From Eupeodes corollae (lineage: Eukaryota; Arthropoda; Insecta; Diptera; Syrphidae), in the NCBI RefSeq assembly GCF_945859685.1, contig NC_079148.1, positions 53,206,421-53,270,420 of the forward strand: a stretch of DNA of 64,000 nt. The letters are read 5' to 3'. The first letter of the stretch is position 1; each line of letters begins with the position of its first letter. Made by a program: the position numbers and the translations under genes. Under the pieces are notes generated by a model. The model was not told where the DNA came from, did no database searches, and was given only the letters and a program-made list of their open reading frames with translations. This document shows positions 24,216 to 37,860 of this stretch, piece after piece.

Positions 24216-25285
24216 AGCCTAAAAATAAAACATAATATTCACAAACAACATTTTATTTTACTAACAACTGCTTAATTTTTGAGATCTTCAGATTTGTCAG
24301 TATTTTTTTAAGAAGGTGAGATTTTTTCTCAGGACTTCATAATATAAAATAATTTGACTGAATTTAGCAAAATATCAGTAGGTTGTAAACAATTATATGA
24401 CTAAATTGTATGACTTCAACTTTAGAATTACGTTTATTAAATTATTTAGTTGTAATTAAGGTGGCAACTGCATTTTTGTATTGCTCTTATTTGAGTTAGT
24501 TCAAGAATTCAATTGCTTTCCTGTGAAGTTTAATTGATTGCAAATAAATTCGTAATTTCTCAATCAATTGATTGTATTCAAATGAACAAAATGATTGGCG
24601 ATTTGAAAATATGAAGTCAATGAATGCAATCCTTTAGTTCAATTAAAAAACGATGTGTACTGATCGCATTAATAAAAACAAATGTCTGCTAAAAATACAT
24701 ATTGTGACGGTGTTGAAAATAATTTTGTTTAAAATGACTGTTTTCACGGTTAGACAAGACATTTATTTTGTATTGACACTGTTTCATTTTTGTTATTCAT
24801 TCAAACTCCTTCGGAATTTTTACCAATTTCGAATATTGTGACATGAATGATGTGAAAAGTTCGAATAGGTTCAGCTTTAATTAACACAGGACAAAGTCGA
24901 GGGTTTTTAAATTTTACCAATATGAAAGAAACTTGACTACTGATTTTGCTTGGTAAGGATTTAAAATTGAAGTATTGGTTTTAATCATGCTTACGTAATT
25001 ATTTCGAAAACCTTAGCTACATATGTATATATTTACATTTATATTTTTGTAACATCTTCCAAAGGACAATCAAATAAATTCATTTTCCACGACTGCTTAT
25101 GTTATTCCCTATTGATCCTCTTCTAAAAATCACTAAATCTGCTTCAAAAGCAAAGACACGAAAAACGCAACACAAACAGACTACTGGAAAAAAAGAAAAA
25201 CAAAATAAAGATGGATACAAAAAAAAAAAAAAACAATGACAAACCAAAACAAAACACTAGATACAAAGTACAAGTGAGGATTCGT

Positions 25286-25317
<32 letters not shown>

Positions 25318-25406
25318 ATAGGGATATGGTATAGTATGTTCGGTTTCCAGATAGATTAGGAAGCGCTTTTCCTACATCACCATCATCCTCATCATCATCA
25401 TCTTCA
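25286..25406. repeat. Two close (ATC)n microsatellites
   Basis: Imperfect ATC/CAT arrays at 25286-25318 and 25375-25406, separated by about 56 bp of unique sequence. Confidence 0.8.
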
Positions 25407-26329
25407 TGTTGTATATGTCTAGATGGAAAATAAACATTGAAAGTTCACTTGAGTTTTCCCACAAAATCCGTATACAAAGAACAAATTTAACTGGCGAAGA
25501 GATATTATAGATATACCTACTCGTGTACTTACTCGTAGTTTGATGTGGGCCCAAGGGAGGGTCACATAATAATTTTTTCCCTATCTTCTTAACCGACCGA
25601 CCCCAAACGAGCTCAGGGTGGAATCTGGTGGGTTATAGGTATAAAGACACAAAACCAAACTATACTTGCGAGATATACTTTTAGATGGCTATAGATAAAC
25701 ATAGATAGACAGACAGACGGACAGACAGTCATGTCAGACAGTTGTATACCAAATTGAAATACACCATTTTGTGCTAGAATAATCCGGTTCGATGATAAAT
25801 AAGCATGAGTCGATTTTCAAGCCTAGCCTCTTCTCTTCCCGCAACGTTATTTTCAAATTTCAAAGCCGTAGTCAAAAATTATTATGGAGGGGAATAGTTA
25901 CTAAATTTAACTGACGTCTATGTGCAAACTTAAATTTTGACCAAGCTGAAACTTTATGTAGTAAAATTCATGTTTTTTTTTACCATTAATATGTCCTTTT
26001 GACTAAGAAGAAAATATTTGATACAAATAGTATTATGACCCCTAAACAGTAAAACAAGCAAAATTTACTTTTTTAAATTAACCAACATTATTAACATTTT
26101 TGGAAAATCTAAAATATACTCAAATGTTTAGTTCTCTTTAAGACAAAATATTCCAAAATCAAACTTATAGCTACGCTCCTGCAAAAATTCCATTCCACGA
26201 TTTCATTTTTCGCTCATCCCGCAGTAAAACTCTTAGTTATCTGAAGGTTAGCTTGTTTTTATTCCCAGAATCATCCAACATGTCCACATATCCACTTTTT
26301 CAAGGTAGATAGATAGGTACATATATGTG

Positions 26330-26357
26330 ATGTGGTGTGGTGTGGTTTGGTGTGGTA
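26330..26357. repeat. TGTGG-type low-complexity repeat
   Basis: Imperfect TGTGG pentamer array. A similar GTGGTG-type tract lies at 47601-47640. Confidence 0.7.
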
Positions 26358-27754
26358 TGTATAATGTTGCAATATAGACAATATACGGTATAGGTACTAT
26401 AAAGTACAAACATAGATCCTTTGTTTTATGTCGTTGTCAAAGTCACGGTGTGGGCACACAATCTCTCACTTGCAATTTGGTACTACGAGGATGGATTCCC
26501 TGCGCCAAACAGTGTAATGTTGCTAATGGATTTTTCTGTACTTGTATTGCGATGGTAATCAATTTTATGGCTGCAAGCTCTCGGGAAAACAAAAATATAA
26601 AAAAAACACGATGTTGTTTTTTCTGCGATGTTATCTTTGCTTTTTTTACATTTTTTTTGTTATGTTTCTTCTAAGGCAAGTTAATACAAAAAATGTTAAC
26701 TTTGAACGTGTTTTACGTGTTGTACGTGTGTCCTTATCCTTAGATATAACATAACCTCAACATACCTTATACTTATATGAATATATGTATGTTTTTATAT
26801 GTATTAAAGAATAATTGTTAGCAAATAAAGTATTTGTTTTAAGAACTTTTATTTAACTTTCTCAAAATTTTGTATGAAGAGCATGAATTTTCTATCGAGA
26901 ATTTTTTCAATCTTTAATTTTTTCGAATCATTAAATTTTGTTGGAAAGTACGAAGATATCTATAAATTATTATTTAAATAATATGAACATTCTCTTATAA
27001 AGCATAGTTAGCTATGATTTATGTATATGTATTTATTTGAATAGAAAATTCTCAACATACATTATTTACCTATGCGTTTTTGATATTGGTATTTCTTGGA
27101 TTTCAAAATGAAAAATAATACAGAGAATTAATTTGATGTTCTTAAGAAAATGTTGGAACAAACTACAATATGTATATATTTTCTACAAGTAGAACTTAAA
27201 ATAGTTGAACAATACAAATTTATACACAGTTGGTCATGTGAAAGTATAAGTATTCAAAAATATTTGTGAATATTGAAACGAAAAATATTTTGAAAATCTT
27301 AAAAGTCATTCTCGTGATTTTGTTTTTAATCGGAGAAGAGGTTTAAGGAATTTAATTGATGTCACCTATTAAATTGAAAATGTCATTCAACATTTAAAAT
27401 CACTCGCATAGCATTGATTTACTTTTTCAAGTTATTATTAAAGCATTCAATTCATAATTCTGATATGAAGAAAAAGTGAACTAAAAGATTTAATTTAATA
27501 GTTAATTTTTGAATGAGTAACCTTGTAATTGAAACTTGTGTAACTGTTAAAAATTGTACGTTGAATGCAATTTTTGGTCCACCTAATATCTATTGACGGA
27601 ACAACATGTGCCTCATTCGTAGTGTTTCAAACGTATTTGTTAACTAATGAAGGGATCTAGTTTTGAGAATAAGAATAATTTCTTTTCCCTCAGTACGTAC
27701 AGAAACCTTTACTCTTACGAAAAAAAGGCTTAAAATATTATTAAATAAATATTA

Positions 27755-29123
27755 TTAACTTCCCATACGAAGTTATAGTAATGGGTCCTATTTGTCAAAT
27801 TGAAAATTTTGACATTTCTCGACGTTTGAAGGTCCCTAGAGTCAAAATAAAAGATTTTTAGAAAGATGTCTGTGCGTGCTTGTGTACGAACGTTCGTACG
27901 TCCGCACATTCGCTACGTTTTTTTCGTCGTACATAGCTCAAGAACAAGAAGAGATATTGACTTCAAATAAATTTTGTTATATAGATAATAATGCAGAAAA
28001 ATGCAGAAAGGGCTCTCAAGAAAATTGCGGGGGTGGTTTTTTTACCATAGCAATTTGAAAAAAAATTGAAAATTTCGGTTAACCCTAAATATCTTAGGAA
28101 CCAAAACGCTTGAGACTTAAATTAAATTTTATATAATATATTGCAACGTGATTTCAAAGAAGTATATTTTTTGAAAAAAATCCATACAACGGTTTTTTTT
28201 ATTTTATCTCCAAAATGATTTTGTGCAACTAAAAATAATGTTTTTGAAATCTGATAAAATTTTGAGAAAAATCGAATTGACAGTTTTTTTTTTATAAAAA
28301 ATAAAAACCTAAACAAAATTAATAAAAGTTTTTAAAAAAACTGATTTTCGACTCAAATATCTTTTCAGAACTTTAAGATATTGCATTTAATTTACTTTTA
28401 TCTTTCAAAAAATATTGTTGTCAACATTCATTCTTTTTGAAAAAAATCGAATTAACAGTTTTCTCACTAAAAATTAAAAACCGAAAAAAAAATTAACAAA
28501 AGTTGGTAAAAATTGATTTTCGACTCAAACATCTTTTCAAAAATTTGAGATAATAGCTTCTAACTAATTTTTACTTATAAAAAATATAGTTCTCAATATA
28601 AAGACAAATTTTGAGAAAAATCGAATTGACAGTTTTCTTACAAAAAATAAAAACCTAAACAAAATGTATAAAAATTGGTAAAAATTGATTTTCGAATCAA
28701 TAATATCTTTTTAAAAAATGTAGATCTTGGCTTTAAAATATTTTTATCTTTTAAATAATATTGTTGTTAACATTCAGTGAAATTTTGAAAAAAATCGAAT
28801 TTACAGTTTTTGTACAAAAAAAATAAAAATATACAAAAAATTCAACAAGAGTTGGTAAAAATTGATTTTCGACTCAAATATCTTTTCAAAAATTTAAAAT
28901 ATTGGCTTCAAACTTATTTTATTTCACAGAAAATATTGTTTTCGATATTCAAAATGTGTATATAAAAATCCAGCAGTACGTTTTTTAATAAAAAAAAATC
29001 TACGCAAATTTGGTAAAAATTGATACAAATTTGGTAAAAATTGATACATATAGTCAAACTTTTAAGCTAGACAAATCGACAGACGGAAAGTTATCAGTGT
29101 GGGTCGCATCCCAGCCTCTTTTT
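27755..29123 (+). mobile_element. HINE/Helentron-like element, copy 2
   Basis: Same ends as copy 1: TTAACTTCCCAT at the left and GCATCCCAGCCTCTTTTT at the right. The inner tandem array shows the ACAG landmark at 28280, 28455, 28629 and 28803 (spacings 175, 174 and 174 bp). The 3' copy of the inverted word is reduced to GGAAAGTT, and a short local duplication of GGTAAAAATTGATACA occurs near 29010-29050. It contains no gene. Confidence 0.75.
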
Positions 29124-29491
29124 CTTTGAAAGCATTCACATATGAACTATATGAAAATACATTTAAAAGCAGGAATATTTTTGTTTATGTATTTAAAAGA
29201 AAAATGTTTTAAATTAAAAAAAAAAAAACAAGTATACGCCCAGTGTGTCATTTATTATTATTTTAATGATAACCTTAGTACGGAGCCGTGTAGTCCAAGT
29301 GACAGGCATTTTATCATGGCGGTAAATAATGGAAAGTAAAAAATAAAAACATTAAATTTCAAAAACTAAGTTAACTTTAATTCGTTTATCGTATGGTTAA
29401 AAAATGGTCTATTTTTTATAAAGTAAAAAGTAAACATTTTTGAATTAATCCAAGCGACTTTGCATTAGGTTTTCAAGTAAAAAAAAAGTTG

Positions 29492-29720
29492 ACTAATTTT
29501 AATGGTCCTGAACTTTCTTGAACTTCCCTTCCTTTTCGAATTGACAAATCTTCCAAGAGTAATTCTTATCATGAAAAGCGCTTTTTCAAATTAGCCGTTC
29601 GGTTTCGGCTTAAAACTGTGGCTTCCCACCATCTCTGACAACATTACGCGTACACAGGAATTTTTGAAAGTTGTAAGTCACTAGGCCCTAGTTCTCAATG
29701 GACTTTTGCGCCACCTTAAT
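29492..29720 (+). mobile_element. SINE fragment, body and tail only
   Basis: Matches the body of the intact SINE at 49125-49446, through GAATTGACAAATC, AGAGTAA, TCAAATTAGC, GTTGTAAGTCACTAGGCCCT and GCGCCACC, with many substitutions. The tRNA-like head with box A and box B is missing or unrecognisable. This is an old 5'-truncated or diverged copy. Confidence 0.75.
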
Positions 29721-31639
29721 GGATTAGAACTTCCTTTTACTCTGATCAAATCATTATTTTCGAATAAGATTTTGACCGCCGACTTTAAATCACTTCAAAA
29801 ACGGTTGCTTAATAACATAATATTTTAGTCTCCTTTGTATAAGTTAGTTTGACAATGTTGTTAAATTAAAGACAGTTGGTTGAAAATAAAAATAAAAAAA
29901 ACAATTAAAATTAAAAAATTTTCAAATTACTAATTTTTTGTATTATATTAGGGCCTATCCAGCTCTATCCTCCCAATGTTTTATTTTTGTGATTATCTCT
30001 TTTTAAAGTATTATTTCTATTTTTCTTTTTCATTGTACATAATAACCAACGAAAATGAAAGAAATAACAAAAAAAAAACACCAGGAATAAAAACGAGAAA
30101 ATTGAAAAATTTCCTCTCGTCTTGTGCAAGTACGTGTGAAAATTGCACAAGCGGAAAATACAAATTGTGTCAGTTGAGCTCTTTATCTTGATTCCTGGTG
30201 TTTCCATATCTCTCTTTTTGTGAATTATTCTCCACTTTTTTTTTTAGAAAATGCAAGGGGCAAGTTATGTATGTACCTATGGATACAATTATATAGAGTG
30301 TCGTAGATAAAAGTTATACAAATCTATCTTCCATCATATCACAATTCCACAAAATCACAACAAAAACAACACACACAAAAAAAGGACCAAAGGACGAGAA
30401 CTCTTGTTCAAGTGCACAGATACATATAAAACAAAAACAAAAATACCACAGATGCAATTTATATATATACTCGTAGTTTTTGCAAAAAGGGAACACATAC
30501 ATACATGAATAGAGTGCACACAATACACACTTAAATAAATCAAATTTAATTAATTGCAGTTTCAGGAACATCGCTCAGGGATGTGTCCTCATTAGTGGTG
30601 AATGGATCTCATCAGCAAACGTGTGTTGTGTACAACAGCTTGTTGTTTTTGTTGTTCGCATGGGTTTGGATTTGATTGCTGAACTACTTCGGGGCTCGAA
30701 ATATAGTTTTTCCCACTATGAAAAGTATGAAACAATTCGAATTCATAACCAGCGGGAGACGTGGTTGGAATATACTCCTACACACATAAATATCATGAAA
30801 ATTTATATGTACAAAACCAACCTATACGAGTACACATCTTATATTTATAAAACGTAATAAACGAATGTGTAATGTTAAAACTTTATTCTTATTTCTGGAC
30901 GAACAATTTCAAAATTTTCAACTGTGCACATTCACAGACGAAATAATGTTGTAAAATTCCTGGAATGGAAAGTATACCTGATGGGATATAATATAGGAGA
31001 ATGAACAATCCAATGAAATTAGAAATGAGTGGATAAATTAAATTTACCTGAATGTAAAGTACATGTATTCAAATTTTAAGTGGTTAGATTGAATTTGTAT
31101 ATTTTCTCTCGCTATAAATAGGCCAAGTATTGAAATTTAAAAAAATAAAAAGTATGATGAATAAAAATAGATTAATTTGTGTTCGTTATTAAAGGTCACA
31201 CTGTTACAGTGTAAGTTCAAGCCTACGCTTTTAAATTTAAACGTAAAGTTTAAAGGATTCCAAGAAATGTTTTAAAAATACTTTGAAAATATTTTCTATG
31301 TATTTTGTTAAGTTCGTATCTATAACGACTTTTCTTTTAAGTTTCCACTTCTGTACCTTACTTCCGTGTAAAATCTTGCGACGAGATATTCATTTAGGAA
31401 CGGTAAAGATATTTTTTCGTGGATCTAAAAGTGAATTTTTCGTTTTTTGAATACATTTAAAGAAGGCATAATAAGCTTCAATGAAAAACAAATTGCTTAA
31501 ACATGGTTGAAAATAAGTCACGGCCAGAAAATATCATTAGCAAAATTTGATGCTCCAAAATTTACTTAACTTTGTTCGAATGTCAGAAGGATTAGTGAAA
31601 AAAATTGTTATTGTTGCTAAATATCCTTATGCTTAAAAA
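29721..31639. other. Non-coding intron-like DNA
   Basis: AT-rich. Near 30060-30205 there is a short imperfect inverted similarity (ACACCAGGAATAAAAAC against GATTCCTGGTGTTT). Overlapping frames on both strands near 29965-30571 are rich in F, C, I and K and look like noise. Confidence 0.5.
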
Positions 31640-31649
31640 AAACTTCTGA

Positions 31650-33824
31650 TATAATTGCACCAATCCTTGAGGCAACTTTTACCAGTTGTCTTTACCTGGT
31701 CCATGTTCCTTTGGCATGAAGTGAAGTTAAAGTTGTTTTTATACGTAAAGCAGGTAAATTCTCCAAAGTCAATCCTAAAAATCTACGAATTCAAGTTCAA
31801 GTCTATCATCATTCCTTCTTAAGACCTTGGAAAGATTGATTGATATTCATTTCAGGGGACGTATCGAAACAAGACTTCTGTCTTCGTCTCAACATGCCTA
31901 CTGTAAAGATAAATTGGTGGAAACAGCGTTATACACTTTAGTACGCACCATCGAATATTCCCTCCATCATAAAGAGTTCACTATAGTTGCTTTTCTTGAC
32001 ATCGAAGGTGCCTTTAACAACGTGGACACATCTCCAACCACATCTGCACTGACATCTCAAAATGTAGAGAGTTCAGGAGTTAATTCATTTAATGCATACT
32101 AGCAGAATAATTAACTCAAAACTGGGCAACTCTTCTAGCAGATAAATCGTTAGTAGAGGGACACCGCAAGGTGGTGTTCTATCCCCTCTCCTCTTTAAAC
32201 TAGTGGTGAATGAAATCCTAACTAGTCTGGATGCGGAGGGTTTCAGAGTGATAGCCTATGCGGACGACGTAGCTATAGCAGTTTCAGTAAAGCATTTTAA
32301 TATCCTAAAAGAACTCTTACAAAATGCCTTGGACAGACTAATACTTTGGGCTGATCGGTGTGGACTGGGTGTTAACCCACACAAAACCGATCTGGTCTTA
32401 TTTTGAGGAGATACAAAATTCCATTTGTCAATCCTCCCTATATTAAAGGAATCCAATTAAAATTCTCAGACGAGGCTAAATACCTGGGTCTTGTCTTAGA
32501 GAAAAAACTAAATTGGAAACGCAACGTACAGGAAAGAGTCAAAAAAGGTAAATTCAGTTTACAACCCAGAATCACGCAATCGGTAATCAGACCGATTTTA
32601 ACGTACGGTGTAGCAGTATGGTGGACTGCTTTAGAGAAAGGTATAAACAGGGATAAGTTAAATAAAGTCCAACGTTCAGCCTGCCTATGTATAAGCGGAT
32701 CGCTTCGCACGACCCCGTCTGCGGCACTGGACACCTTGCTCTACCTTACACCTCTTGACATATTAAGTAAACAAATAGCTGCAAGCTCTGCTATTCGCCT
32801 CAATGCTTCGTCGCAGTGGACTAACAACAACATTAGCCACTCCGTAATTCTAAGGTACTTAGAATAAATTCCAAAGCACACAGACTACACCATTCCCCAA
32901 CTACAATTCGACAGAAACTTCCATGTTTCTATACCTACCAGATCTTTTTGTTAGGATGGGACATTCTTGGAGGATGAGTCAATCCATTTTTACACAGATG
33001 GGTCACAATCAAAAGAAGGGGTTGGTGGAGGTGTGCACTCTGAACGACTGAAATTAAGTCTCTCCTTCCGCCTTCCCAATCATTGCAGCGTGTTCCAGGC
33101 GGAACTTTTGGCGATAAAAGAAGTCTTGTCCTGGCTCAAAGAAAACGTGATATGAACATCTGATATCCGTTTTTTCTCTGATAACTAGGCCGCTATAAAA
33201 TCTCTGGACTTTTTCTCTAGAAACTCTATAACAGTCCATAACTGTCGATCATCTCTAATGGAGATGGGGCAACAGTTTAATATTCACCTTTGCTGGGTGC
33301 CGGGCCATAGAGACATTCCAGGTAACTGTAAGGCAGATGAACTCGCCAGGAACGGTACAGTACAGCCCATCCTACCACGTTTGGCAAGTACTGGCATACT
33401 AATCGCTACTTGTAAACAGCAGTTAATGCAAGACGCTGCGAGGAGGGCAGGCACCAGGTGGAACAACATCACCACATGTCAAGTCACAAAAAACATCTGG
33501 CCAACACTGGATTTAAAACGTTCAAGGTGCTTGCTCTCTCTAAGCAGATCGCATATAAGCTCGATAATAGGTGTCATAACCGGACATTGTCTAATAGGAA
33601 AGCACGCCACGATACGAGGCGTATTCTCAAATGACTTTTGCAGAAGCTGTATGGATGAGGAAGAGGAAGAAATGGTTCTTCATCTCCTCTGCACATGCCC
33701 TGCTCTAGCTCGAAAACGCAAGAATTACCTAGGAGAATTCTTCTTTAACGATCTAAACGATCTAAATAATATCGGTATAATCAGCCTCTCACGTTTCATA
33801 AGGGACTCAAGCTGGTTCCATTGA
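31650..33824 (+). pseudogene. I/LOA-type reverse transcriptase-RNase H, decayed
   Basis: Blocks in order: KVVFIRKAGK (about 31720), SSSQHAYCKDKLVETAL, VAFLDIEGAFNNV (first catalytic Asp), GTPQGGVLSPLLF, VIAYADDVAIAV with the YADD active site kept, CGLGVNPHKTDLVLF, AKYLGLVLEKKLNWK, PILTYGVAVWW. RNase H follows with FYTDGSQSKEG, FQAELLAIKE, a SDN block that carries an in-frame stop near 33188, and CWVPGHRDIPGNCKADELAR. The end holds CRSCMDEEEEEMVLHLLCTC, a CxxC...H...C motif. Frameshifts or stops near 32100, 32405, 32870 and 33155 break the frame, so it cannot make the enzyme. Confidence 0.9.
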
Positions 33825-33915
33825 GCTTAGGAAGAAGCCTCAAGATTCATGTGGTATCACAATGGGCCATTAAACTGGCCTAAGTGTGTTCGTTTCCATC
33901 TTGGACAGCCACTAT

Positions 33916-33935
33916 AACCTAACCTAACCTAACCT
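33916..33935 (+). repeat. (AACCT)n tail of the I/LOA-group LINE
   Basis: Four AACCT units directly follow the end of the element. It is read as the element's 3' tandem tail and not as telomeric DNA, although the unit equals the insect telomere repeat CCTAA/TTAGG in another phase. Confidence 0.75.
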
Positions 33936-33936
33936 A

Positions 33937-36339
33937 TCCTTACGCTAAATATCTTCACTCGTATTTCATGATTATTTCACCAACATTTTTTTGAAAAATG
34001 TGGAAATAAATAACGCAGTGAATGTTAATTTTGCAATGGTGTATTTGCCCTAAGTCTACACGATGAAAATATTAGTAGTAATCCAAACATGTCGTTGAGC
34101 TTATTATAAAAAGAATTAAATAAATTTAATACCCTTAAATATTATATAGAACTGGGCCCCAATGATTTACTATCAACCATTTCTGTATTTTTTTAAAACG
34201 TTTTTAAAAAAAAATTCATCTTCACGGTATTACACTCTTGCTCAGAATGAACAACTGTTTTTGCAATTCGATTTCTCATGTTTTTAATTTAACTCAAAAA
34301 ACTCAATCTATTTTTAAATTTTTCTTGCAGAAAAATGGTTCTAAGAAAAGGATTCCTTATTTCAAGTTTAAAATTTGTATCTAATGATAAAAACCATGTT
34401 GACTCCAACAAAGAACATTAGCAACATCATTGTAAAATTAAAATTTATATTAATGGTTGCAATTCACTGAAGTTAAATAAAAATAAACCCTAATTTATGC
34501 AAATTAACAAAAGGATCAATTTCCGTTCTCGTCAATATAAAAACATCAACCAACAAGAAACCTAAATAAGATTTACTCTTTCTTTTTATATTTTAATTTT
34601 CGTCTCTAACTAATCAATATTACAAGAAAGTAACTAAACTTTAAACTACTATGTATATATATACATTTATAAATACATCCGTACCAATATAACCGTATAA
34701 ATACTCCCGGCTTCAAAGACTTTAATGGATTTTAAAGAATGTAAATGTAATAACACTGCACGTACAAGGATGTGAGGATTTGGAATTTCTGTTTGAGTAT
34801 AATATTTAGTATATGTGTTTGAGTGAGTATGTGTGCGTGTACATTAGCAAAACACCATGCAAAAAATATCCTTCTCCTAAATTCAAGCAAAGTATTGAAA
34901 AAGAAACTGAGGAAGAGAGTGAGAGTTTGTATGTATATTATGTTCAAAGAAAAAGAATATCCTGACAAAAATTTATGTTCATCCGAGATTTTTACACCGC
35001 ACGTCACCTCCACCACTGCCGCCCTCCACCACTTCTTTTCTGTACCTATGAAGTTCATCCAACATTCAGTTTCTGATGTGACTTACCAACCCCAACATTC
35101 CCTACAGTCTCCTCCTCTATCCCCTACCGACCATACCACATTGCTCTGAAAAATTGAATAAATTTTCAGCAAAGAATTAGAGGGAATGTTTATGAATATC
35201 TTCTGACTGCTGCCAACCACCTCGAACAAAACTTCCTCCAACAACCAAACGTTGGTATTTTATTTTTTCTTACGTTGTTGTCGACCCGTTTTCTCACTCT
35301 TACTCTCACTTTTTCTTGTTTTCTGTCTCTTTTCTTTTAAGGAAAATAATTTCACATGAAAACTTAGAAATTAGCGCTAGGAAAATTTATCGCTTTCAAA
35401 TTGAATATAAAAACAAATACATAAACCTACTCGTACAAAAGCACAGAAGTACATAACTACACAAATAAGATAAGATATGAAAATGTGAACAAAGCGAGAA
35501 AGTGATACTCTAACATCGCATGAAGTGATATCAATTTTAAATCTTAATCTCTTCTATAGGCCTTGAGCGATAGTGAATTTCTAGGCTTTACATATTTTTG
35601 TATAATTTGAAACAAAAAGTCACTGTGCTATATAGCTCAGCAAAGTACAGAACCACAGATGTCTTAGTTAGTTAGGATAATGTTGCCACAGAAGAATGAA
35701 CAGACACCAAAGAACTGGGTCAAATTTGTTACTAAGGATTTGAAAAAAAGAAATAAACTTATATCAACGGACTACATATCTGTGTATCTATGGAAGAGAG
35801 GAAAGTTGGTGTTAAGAATTAATATTTATTTTGCTTTATTTATGCCTTTTTTTTAAGGTTTTCCAGAATGATTGATCAAATGCCTAAGCGTTGGTGAATG
35901 TCTTAGAAACATATTGGTTGTTGGATTCAATATTTTTGAAAATTTATGACACTTTTTAACTAAAATTAAACTTGTCTAAATAACGACTTGGAATTTATTA
36001 AGCATTACTATCAAAATATGAAATAGAAATTAGTAATGATATTTCTATAGCTTTAAGAACCTCGAGAGTAAAAGTTCTGAGGGCTTTCAGATTAAAACAA
36101 GGTTAAATATTTGAACACTACTTAAGATTTAAATAATAAAAAGGAAATGTGCACATAGGCAAACACTCAACTTGAATAATTTGGTCACAACAGTTATTAT
36201 AAAATTGTTCAAAATTAACTTTCCTACTGGATTTTCGAAAAAAGCAAAGCTTTTTATAAAAAAACAATAACTTATTGGATACAAAGTTCGAACTATTTCC
36301 TCATCGCTTGTACGGCTTCTGATCTTATGAAGTAATGTA
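33937..36339. other. Non-coding intron-like DNA
   Basis: AT-rich. A C-rich patch near 34995-35130 gives a Thr/Ser/Pro-rich open frame ending at 35149 (from 34823), with no recognised domain and a lysine-rich, unlikely N-terminal half. It is left uncalled. Confidence 0.5.
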
Positions 36340-37860
36340 AAGGCCAGACTTAAAACTAAAAAATGTAATCAGTAGCCTAAATTTACCGCCCTTCACGCTA
36401 CCTCAACTCAACGGTCAAATCCTATCATTGTCTTCCAGTGCAAAATATTTGAGAGTTATACTCGACCCTAAACTAAACTGCAAAGTAAATATTGAAGTAC
36501 GGGTTAAGAAGGCCTGTGTTGCCTTCTATTTCTGCAGCAAACCTTTCAGCAAAAAGTGGGGACTTCAGTCGAAGATGATTTTATGGACGTACACAGCCGT
36601 AGTACGTCCAATCTTAACATATGGGTCGACTGTGTGGTGGCCTGCTCTAAGCAAAGCCTGTAAAATTGATAAGCTAAAGAAGGTTTAGAGAACAGCTTGC
36701 GTGGGCACCACAGGGGCCATACGTACTTGCCCAACGGACGCCTTAAACGTTATTTTGAATCTTCTACCAATCGACCTTCTTATTAAACACATAGTTTCCT
36801 ACAGCGCTGTGAGGCTGAAGGAATCAAACAGCTGGTTGTCACAACCTTATGGTCACAGCTACACAACGAAATTAATTCCCTCAGATATTATCTCGGTAGA
36901 CACTGATAACTGCACTCCTACTTTGAGCCTTAGTAAGGGTTTTTAAGGTTATTTTCCAATTCAGAGAAGATTGGGAGGATGACATCGGCTCAAAGATGGA
37001 GTGCGGAGTTGGTTCTGAGATCCTTTCTGGGTCTCTAAATGTAACCTTTAGGCTTCCTGACTTTGCTAGTGTTTTTCAGGCTGAACTGCTGGCAATAAGG
37101 GAGGCAAAACCCAAACCAAAACCAAAATGCGTCTATCTTTACAGACAGTCAGGCAGCAGTCAAAGCCATTAACTCGGCCACATCCTCATCTTAATTGGTC
37201 CAGCAATGTCGCGATGAGCTTGCGAGCCCGAATATAAACCCCGGTGTCACCCTGATCTGGGTTCCGGGCCATAGTGGTATCGTTGGAAATGAACGGGCTG
37301 ACGATCTAGCCAGGCAAGGATCGGCCTTCATAGCTCACTTGCGGAAATGGTTAACATTCCTCTTGTTGCTATAAAGAGTAAAATCTTTTCTATCTACCAA
37401 ACTGAATCAAACTGAAGGTGGAGCAATCTACCCAACTGCATTATATCTAGGAAGGTATGGCCCACCTATAATAAAACCCGTACAAACGATTTTCTATGCA
37501 GGCCAAGGCAAGAAATAGCCAGGATTGTTGCGATTTGTACCGGACATTGGCTTATAGGAGTTCATGCGGAGAAGTAGGGTATCTCCTACAACACCTTTTT
37601 CCGTAGTTGTAGTGACCAAAGAGAAAGTGAAACGATAATCCATTTCCTCTGCAAATGTCCTGCTTTGGCAAACACTAGAATGAAATACTTTGGTAAAGCA
37701 TTCTTTCACGAACTTGATTAGCTATCTGAGACAAAGATTAGAGACCTAATCTTTTTTCTAAATGCGACAAAATGGCTCTAACATAATCGCTATGAAGCTT
37801 CTCTATAAATCTGTCCCTTTCAATCACAGGTCAAAAGAGTGTTTGGTATCAAAACGGCGC
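36340..37860 (+). pseudogene. I/LOA-type reverse transcriptase-RNase H C-terminal part, decayed
   Basis: Recognisable pieces: SSSAKYLRVILDPKLNCK and VVRPILTYGSTVWWPAL (36428-36688), then PTDALNVILNLLPIDLLIKH in a second frame (36701-36946). RNase H pieces follow: FQAELLAIREAK, IFTDSQAAVKAINS and LIWVPGHSGIVGNERADDLA, with the catalytic acidic residues of the second half visible. Near 37600 comes FRSCSDQRESETIIHFLCKC, the CxxC...H...C motif. The first RNase H Asp region is not recognisable, and a short CCAAAACC-type duplication sits near 37110-37130. Many stops and shifts show it is inactive. Confidence 0.85.

Larger units (their letters stand above)
24216..27754. other. Non-coding intron-like DNA
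   Basis: About 3.5 kb. It contains (CAT/ATC)n microsatellites at 25286-25318 and 25375-25406, a GACA/GACG run near 25706-25728 and a TGTGG-type repeat at 26330-26357. No gene or transposon was recognised. Confidence 0.55.
31640..33936 (+). mobile_element. I/LOA-group LINE with RNase H, 5'-truncated
   Basis: A non-LTR retrotransposon that starts inside the reverse transcriptase and keeps RNase H, a C-terminal CCHC-type motif, a short 3' untranslated region and a tail of AACCT units at 33916-33935. The combination of reverse transcriptase followed by RNase H places it in the I supergroup (I, LOA and relatives). No 5' half and no ORF1 are present. Confidence 0.85.

Noticed and set aside
33916..33935. 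Internal telomere remnant
   Set aside because: Only four units, placed exactly at the 3' end of a LINE. A retrotransposon tail is the simpler reading.
34823..35149. 108-codon plus-strand frame with a Thr/Ser/Pro-rich end
   Set aside because: The N-terminal half is lysine- and valine-rich noise. No splice sites of quality and no family recognised.
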